A stretch of DNA of 11,604 nucleotides from Elusimicrobia bacterium RIFCSPHIGHO2_02_FULL_57_9 (GTDB lineage: Bacteria; Elusimicrobiota; Elusimicrobia; UBA1565; UBA9628). The notes under the pieces are model-generated. The model saw only the letters and a program-made list of their open reading frames with translations, made no database searches and was not told where the DNA came from. The stretch spans positions 171 through 11,774 of the forward strand of contig MGUO01000011.1 in NCBI GenBank assembly GCA_001800015.1, read 5' to 3'. Shown piece by piece: positions 7,339 to 11,604 of the stretch. Each line of letters opens with the position of its first letter. The first letter of the stretch is position 1. Position numbers and translations under genes: made by a program.

Positions 7339-8081
7339 CCCAGATGATCGTTGCCTTGGATGTCGACACCATCCGTGAGGAAGAGGAACTCTTGGAGCGC
7401 CTTAAGGGCACCATCACTTTTTATAAAATCGGCCTGCAGTTGTTCACCGCGCACGGCAAGCGCGCCGTCGATCTGGTTCATCGCGCCGGAAACCGGGTTT
7501 TTCTGGATCTGAAGTTCTGCGACATTCCCCAAACCGTGGCCAACGCCGTGCGTGAGACGCAAAAGCTGGGGGTGGAGGCGGTCTCCCTGCATTTATCGGG
7601 CGGCGCCGACATGCTGCGCGCCGCGGCCGAGTTGCGGCCCCGGCCCAAGCTCTGGGGAGTGACCGTGCTTACCAGCATGACCGCCGCCGATTTGCATGCG
7701 CTGCACCCGCGCGCCGGCGTGCGAAGCGCGGTGAGAAATTTGGCCCGCCTAGGGCTAAGCCGGGGCATTGATGGAATCATCTGCTCCGGCAATGAGGTTG
7801 AACCTTTGCGCAAGGCTCTTAATTTAGAGAAGTCTTCCAAACAAGGTATTGCTTCCTTATCGCACGGCCCGCGCTTCATCACTCCCGGCATCCGCCCCGC
7901 CGACAACGCCGTCCACGACCAAAAACGCGTGATAACCCCCGAAAAGGCCGCGGAATTGGGAATCGATTATATCGTGATCGGCCGGCCCATCACCGCCGCC
8001 CCCGATCCTTTGAAAGCAGCTCAGAAAATATTGGGCGACATGAAAGCAGCCGCGCCCCGTGCCATCGAAAAATCATGCTAA
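7335..8081 (+). CDS. pyrF: Orotidine 5'-phosphate decarboxylase
   Basis: This TIM-barrel enzyme converts OMP to UMP, the last step of the pathway. The charged catalytic array is visible: VALDVD near the N-terminus, Lys31 in YKIGLQLF, and Asp58-Leu-Lys60-x-x-Asp63 in LDLKFCDIPQT, where the DxKxxD motif drives decarboxylation. Phosphate contacts are TPGIRP (183-188) and VIGRPIT (214-220). The 248 residues are near the usual size. Residues 163-178 appear to be a small insertion relative to common PyrF, where the leucine-rich helix runs almost straight into the TPGIRP strand. The start is probably TTG, overlapping the pyrD stop by 4 bases; ATG at 7344 would shorten the protein by three residues. 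The gene precedes pyrE with a 13-base gap. Confidence 0.95.
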   Translation: MTQMIVALDVDTIREEEELLERLKGTITFYKIGLQLFTAHGKRAVDLVHRAGNRVFLDLKFCDIPQTVANAVRETQKLGVEAVSLHLSGGADMLRAAAELRPRPKLWGVTVLTSMTAADLHALHPRAGVRSAVRNLARLGLSRGIDGIICSGNEVEPLRKALNLEKSSKQGIASLSHGPRFITPGIRPADNAVHDQKRVITPEKAAELGIDYIVIGRPITAAPDPLKAAQKILGDMKAAAPRAIEKSC

Positions 8082-8083
8082 TC

Positions 8084-8089
8084 AGGGAG
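8084..8089 (+). promoter_or_regulatory. Ribosome binding site that decides the pyrE start
   Basis: AGGGAG lies 5 bases before ATG 8095, in the only true gap between genes of the operon (8082-8094). It argues against an upstream GTG at 8059 that would place the start inside pyrF. Confidence 0.7.
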
Positions 8090-8094
8090 TCTCC

Positions 8095-8688
8095 ATGACC
8101 CGGCAGGCTCGCTTGCATCCCGAGGCTCTCAAGAACCTTTTTATCGAATCCGGCGCATGGCTTCAGGGCCACTTCCTTCTTTCCTCCGGTCTTCACAGCG
8201 ATCAATACCTGCAATGCGCCCTTCTCTTGGCCGACCCGCCTCAAGCCGAGATGCTGGGAGCCGCGCTCTCCCGGCTCTGCGATCAACGCCCCGATGTCGT
8301 GCTTTCGCCGGCCCTGGGAGGCCTGATCATAGGCCATGAAGCGGCCCGGGCCCTAAAAGCAAAAGCTTATTTTTCGGAGCGGGAAAACGGCGTCATGACG
8401 CTGCGGCGCGGTTTTTCCCTTAACCCCGGGCAAAAAGTTATTATTGTCGAGGATGTCATCACCACCGGCAAGTCGTCTCAAGAGGCTATAGACTTGGCGC
8501 AATCTTTCGGCGCGGAAGTTACGGCCGCGCTTTCCATCATCAACCGCAGCGCCGCGCCGCTTAACCTGGGCATTGCGGTGAAAAGCCTGATGAAAATTAA
8601 TATCCCGACTTTCGCGCCCGAGAATTGCCCGCTGTGCCGCGAGGCAAAGCCCTTAGTCAAGCCGGGAAGCAGGAAAATTCCATGCTAA
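8095..8688 (+). CDS. pyrE: Orotate phosphoribosyltransferase
   Basis: The enzyme attaches the ribose phosphate of PRPP to orotate to form OMP, the substrate of the preceding pyrF. Residues 115-127 hold the PRPP-binding signature (VIIVEDVITTGKS with the acidic pair and TTG loop). HFLLSSGLHSDQYLQ (26-40), SPALGGLIIG (71-80) and FSERENG (93-99) are further family blocks. The protein has 197 residues. Its C-terminus carries CPLC (178-181) followed by a PLVKPGSR segment, a tail I associate with one PyrE subfamily; the cysteine pair could be structural. The chosen ATG gives the standard N-terminus; an upstream GTG would add 12 residues that look like read-through of the pyrF end. The 3' end overlaps purM by 7 bases. 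Confidence 0.96.
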   Translation: MTRQARLHPEALKNLFIESGAWLQGHFLLSSGLHSDQYLQCALLLADPPQAEMLGAALSRLCDQRPDVVLSPALGGLIIGHEAARALKAKAYFSERENGVMTLRRGFSLNPGQKVIIVEDVITTGKSSQEAIDLAQSFGAEVTAALSIINRSAAPLNLGIAVKSLMKINIPTFAPENCPLCREAKPLVKPGSRKIPC

Positions 8689-9650
8689 CCTATAAAAAAT
8701 CAGGTGTGGACACCGAGAAGGCCGACAAGCTGGTTGATTTTATCCAGAAAAAGGCGCCTGCGATCGGCGGCTTCGCCGGGCTTTTTCCGCTTGAGCTTAA
8801 CGGCGGCGGGCCTTACGATTTGGTCGCCTGCACCGATGGAGTGGGAACCAAGCTTAAGGTGGCTTTCGCCCTGAACCGGCATGAGACCATCGGCATCGAT
8901 TTAGTGGCCATGTGCGTCAACGACCTGATCACCTGCGGGGCCAAGCCCCTGATTTTCCTGGATTACTACGCCACAGGCAAGCTCGATTTTAAGCGCTCCA
9001 AACGCGTGCTTTCCGGTATCATGGAGGGCTGCCGGCAGGGCCGTTCTATTCTTTTGGGCGGCGAGACCGCGGAAATGCCGGGCTTCTACGCGCCGGGAGA
9101 ATACGATTTGGCCGGCTTTTCCGTGGGGATCGTCAAACGCTGCGAAGTCATCAACGGCAGCAAAATATTTCCGGGCGATCTCATCCTGGGCCTAAAGTCA
9201 TCTGGGCTTCATTCCAACGGATTTTCCCTGGTGCGCCGAATATTCAAGGGGCCTCTCCTTAAAAAATGGGGCAGTAAACTGATTGCCCCCACTCGCATTT
9301 ACGTTCCGGAAATACAAAAACTGATTCAGGGCTTGGCCCAGGAGGGGCACATCATTCTGGGGCTGTGCCATATCACGGGCGGCGGCTTGGTTGAAAACGT
9401 GCCGCGCGTGCTGCCTCGCGGCTGCCGCGCTGTTTTCGAAACCCATTCCTGGAAAGTCCCACCCATTTTCTCGGAAATCCAGCGTCGCGGACGCGTGCCT
9501 GAGGCGGATATGTGGCGCACCTTCAACATGGGAATCGGGATGACGGTCATCGTACGGCCCAGCAGTCTGACCCTCGCCCAAAAAATTCTGCCCGAAGCCC
9601 TGCTCATCGGTGAAATCACCCGGGGCAAAACGGAGGTCGTGCTGCGGTGA
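8682..9650 (+). CDS. purM: Phosphoribosylformylglycinamidine cyclo-ligase (AIR synthetase)
   Basis: This enzyme uses ATP to close the imidazole ring, turning FGAM into AIR (step 5 of purine synthesis). Residues in order: KKSGVD (5-10) at the N-terminus, the nucleotide-binding TDGVGTK (51-57), a long conserved block with GIDLVAMCVNDL (71-82) and LDYYATGKL (93-101), GGETAEMPG (126-134), YDLAGF (141-146), GLHSNG (175-180), HITGGG (230-235) and FNMGIGM (281-287). The length of 322 is slightly short of the common 335-350 but no motif is missing. The ATG lies within the last codons of pyrE, with AGGA 7 bases upstream. An in-frame upstream ATG (8625) is rejected because the added residues come from pyrE sequence. 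It marks the switch from pyrimidine to purine genes without any break in the operon. Confidence 0.96.
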   Translation: MLTYKKSGVDTEKADKLVDFIQKKAPAIGGFAGLFPLELNGGGPYDLVACTDGVGTKLKVAFALNRHETIGIDLVAMCVNDLITCGAKPLIFLDYYATGKLDFKRSKRVLSGIMEGCRQGRSILLGGETAEMPGFYAPGEYDLAGFSVGIVKRCEVINGSKIFPGDLILGLKSSGLHSNGFSLVRRIFKGPLLKKWGSKLIAPTRIYVPEIQKLIQGLAQEGHIILGLCHITGGGLVENVPRVLPRGCRAVFETHSWKVPPIFSEIQRRGRVPEADMWRTFNMGIGMTVIVRPSSLTLAQKILPEALLIGEITRGKTEVVLR

Positions 9651-11604
9651 TAAAAATCGCGGTATTTGCCTCCGGTGAAGGCACCAATTTGCAGGCCCTC
9701 ATTGACGCCTGCCGCACCCATCGCATCAGGGGAGAAATCGTTCTGGTTGTTTCCAACAATAAAGATATCGGCGCTCTGCGCCGGGCGCAGCGCGCCGATA
9801 TCCCCACGCTGATTTCTCATCCCCAAGATTTCGCCGCTCCCGAGGAATACAACGCTTTTCTCGCCCAAGCCTGCCGCCGGGCAAATGTCGATCTGATCTG
9901 CCTGGCGGGCTTCATGCTTCTGCTAAAGAGCCCACTGCTTAAGGCTTATCCCTGGCGCATCATGAATATCCATCCAGCCCTGCTCCCCTCCTTCGGAGGG
10001 AAGGGAATGTACGGCCGGCACGTGCATGAGGCCGTGTTAAAATCCGGGGCCAAGATCAGCGGCTGCACCGTGCATTTCATCGATGAGATTTACGATCACG
10101 GCTGGATTATCGCGCAAGCGCCCGTCCCCGTGCTGCCCTCGGATACGCCCGAGGCCCTGGCCGCGCGCATCCGCTACCAGGAACACTGGATTTACCCCAA
10201 AGCCGTCGGTTTGTTTTGCGAGGGCCGGCTAAAGGTCGACGGCAAGGGCATTAAGCTTCTCCCCTCCCGCCATGAAAGCTCCCCGCGCATCAGGCGGGCG
10301 CTCTTGTCGGTTGCGGATAAAACGGGGCTGGTTGAATTCGCGTGCGGGCTGCAGGAAATGGGGGTTGAAATAATCTCGACCTCCGGAACCGCCAAGGCGC
10401 TTCAGGAAGCGGGCATTCAAATCCGCCCCCTGGATTCAATCACCGGATGCCCCGAAATACTGTCCGGCCGGGTTAAAACCCTCCACCCGAATATCCATGG
10501 GGCGATTTTGCTGCGCCGCAAGGATCCGGTTCAGGCCCGCGAGGCGGAACTTTTCGGCATAGAACCCATTGACCTTGTCGCAGTCAATCTCTATCCCTTC
10601 GCCCAAACCGCGGCCAAGTCCTCTTCCCCCTACAGCCTGGAGGTGATCGAGCAAATCGATATCGGCGGCGTGGCTTTAATACGCGCCGCGGCCAAGAATT
10701 TTGAAGACGTGGCGGTGCTGGTTTCTCCCGCGGATTATGAGACCCTGCTAAAGGAGATGGCGGCAGGCCAAGGCCAAGTTTCCCAGGAAACCCGCCGGCG
10801 CTTGGCGCTTTCGGCCTTCAAACACACGGCCGACTACGACACCCTGATTACAAAGGCTTGGTCTTCCAACGGCTCAAGCATAAACTCCGGCTCATCCTCC
10901 GAGCAATTCCCCAAAGAGCTCTCCGTCCGCCTCAACAAAGCACAGGACCTGCGCTACGGTGAAAACCCGCATCAAAAAGCGGCGTTGTATGTTTGGGGCC
11001 AGGCTCCTGACTTTAAACAGATTCATGGAAAGGAGCTGTCATATAACAATCTTCTAGATGCGTCAGGAGCCTGGGAAACCGCCAGTGAATTCAACGAGCC
11101 CGCCGCGGCGATATTCAAGCATGTGACCCCATGCGGCGTAGGCTGCGGCAAAACCATGATTGGAGCCTTCAACGCGGCCTGGGCCTGCGACCCGCTCTCG
11201 GCTTTCGGCGGCGTTCTGGCTTTCAATCATATAGTGCCGGTTGAAATCGCCCAACAGCTTTCCCAGAGATTCGTCGAAGTAATCATCGCCCCCGGGTTCG
11301 CTCCGGAAGCCCTCGCTCTCTTGGAGAAAAAACCCAACGTCCGACTGCTCCTGCGCCAGACCCCGCCCTCAAACTCCCTCATGCTGCGCTCCATCGGCTC
11401 CGAGGTTTTGGTCACCGAACCCGACCGGCTTACTTTAGGATCAGAATGGAAAGCGGCCGCCAAACGAATCCCGAGCAAAGCCGAGGACGCCGCGCTGCGT
11501 TTTGCCTGGGCGGTTTGCAAACACGTCAAATCCAACGCCATTGTCCTGGCCGGCCCTCAGGCAACCGTCGGCCTAGGCGCCGGTCAAATGTCGCGGGTGG
11601 ATTC
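9647..11604 (+). CDS. purN-purH fusion: Fused GAR transformylase / AICAR transformylase-IMP cyclohydrolase (PurN-PurH), 3' end beyond window
   Basis: One frame, 652 codons without a stop, begins at GTG 9647 (4-base overlap with purM; GGAGG 10 bases upstream). Residues 1 to about 205 are PurN: phosphate loop SGEGTN (9-14), catalytic Asn107 and His109 in MNIHPALLP, the GGKGMYG variant loop (117-123), and Asp146 in FIDE. Residues from about 215 are PurH. The cyclohydrolase half (about 215-345) has LLSVADKTG (219-227), GRVKTLHP (274-281) and NLYPF (314-318). The AICAR transformylase half has LRYGENPHQ (435-443), Lys491-His492 in KHVTPCG, DPLSAFGG (515-522) and SNAIVLA (629-635). PurN adds formyl to GAR; PurH formylates AICAR and closes the ring to IMP. 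Both use 10-formyltetrahydrofolate. The linker (about 206-214) is very short. Some 70-80 C-terminal residues are missing. A base-calling error at the joint is the main alternative. Confidence 0.9.
   Translation, partial: MIKIAVFASGEGTNLQALIDACRTHRIRGEIVLVVSNNKDIGALRRAQRADIPTLISHPQDFAAPEEYNAFLAQACRRANVDLICLAGFMLLLKSPLLKAYPWRIMNIHPALLPSFGGKGMYGRHVHEAVLKSGAKISGCTVHFIDEIYDHGWIIAQAPVPVLPSDTPEALAARIRYQEHWIYPKAVGLFCEGRLKVDGKGIKLLPSRHESSPRIRRALLSVADKTGLVEFACGLQEMGVEIISTSGTAKALQEAGIQIRPLDSITGCPEILSGRVKTLHPNIHGAILLRRKDPVQAREAELFGIEPIDLVAVNLYPFAQTAAKSSSPYSLEVIEQIDIGGVALIRAAAKNFEDVAVLVSPADYETLLKEMAAGQGQVSQETRRRLALSAFKHTADYDTLITKAWSSNGSSINSGSSSEQFPKELSVRLNKAQDLRYGENPHQKAALYVWGQAPDFKQIHGKELSYNNLLDASGAWETASEFNEPAAAIFKHVTPCGVGCGKTMIGAFNAAWACDPLSAFGGVLAFNHIVPVEIAQQLSQRFVEVIIAPGFAPEALALLEKKPNVRLLLRQTPPSNSLMLRSIGSEVLVTEPDRLTLGSEWKAAAKRIPSKAEDAALRFAWAVCKHVKSNAIVLAGPQATVGLGAGQMSRVD

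Noticed and set aside
4418..7592. Long minus-strand frames under pyrB, pyrC and pyrD (for example 4418-4825, 5202-5774, 5781-6260)
   Set aside because: They are complementary to genes with fully conserved catalytic motifs and result from high GC at third codon positions.
8059..8094. Upstream GTG start for pyrE inside the end of pyrF
   Set aside because: ATG 8095 has an AGGGAG site at correct spacing and gives the normal family N-terminus.
8625..8681. Upstream ATG start for purM inside pyrE
   Set aside because: The extra 19 residues are out-of-frame pyrE sequence; ATG 8682 gives the conserved N-terminus and has AGGA upstream.
9986..10000. Hairpin CCCTCC-TTC-GGAGGG
   Set aside because: It lies within PurN codons for a conserved LLPSFGG segment, has no T-run and would interrupt an intact gene; best explained by coding constraint.
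1..11604. Search for CRISPR arrays, tRNA or rRNA genes, insertion sequences, toxin-antitoxin pairs and defence genes
   Set aside because: No regular spaced repeats, cloverleaf-like segments, terminal inverted repeats or transposase motifs were seen; apart from the exported protein the content is core nucleotide metabolism.

Overview
The window is bacterial and fully occupied by protein genes, apart from one AT-rich divergent promoter region of 242 bases (3804-4045). It is GC-rich with compact gene packing, Shine-Dalgarno motifs and sigma70-like promoter elements. The phylum cannot be fixed from the sequence. The PurN active-site neighbourhood (GGKGMYG) is of a type I associate with Bacteroidota and some related or uncultured lineages, and the big exported protein would suit Elusimicrobiota-like or similar genomes, but this is a weak guess.

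Left part (1-3803, minus strand): one uninterrupted reading frame of at least 1267 codons that runs off the left edge. It has a clear signal peptide and then a chain of beta-sandwich domains resembling carboxypeptidase regulatory-like domains, with paired cysteines in loops. It is most likely a secreted or surface protein of unknown function. All the shorter open frames on the opposite strand here are shadows of it.

Middle (3804-4045): back-to-back promoters. The minus-strand gene has a perfect TTGACA box with a near-consensus -10, an 18-base perfect palindrome in its 5' leader, and two TTTGGCAA copies exactly 10 bases apart just upstream of the -35. The plus-strand operon has a weaker promoter and a leader of only about 25-30 bases, too short for a PyrR-type attenuator.

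Right part (4046-11604, plus strand): a tightly packed de novo nucleotide operon, pyrB-pyrC-pyrD-pyrF-pyrE-purM-purN/H. Five of the six junctions overlap by 4-11 bases; the sixth has a 13-base gap containing a ribosome binding site. The pyr genes cover carbamoyl phosphate plus aspartate to UMP (aspartate transcarbamoylase, dihydroorotase, quinone-dependent dihydroorotate dehydrogenase, orotate phosphoribosyltransferase, OMP decarboxylase). The pur genes cover purine steps 3, 5, 9 and 10.

The most notable feature is the last gene. PurN (GAR transformylase) and PurH (AICAR transformylase/IMP cyclohydrolase) are joined in one frame by a linker of only about 8-10 residues. This puts both 10-formyltetrahydrofolate-dependent steps of purine synthesis on one polypeptide. 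The frame continues past the right edge, so roughly the last 70-80 residues of PurH are missing.
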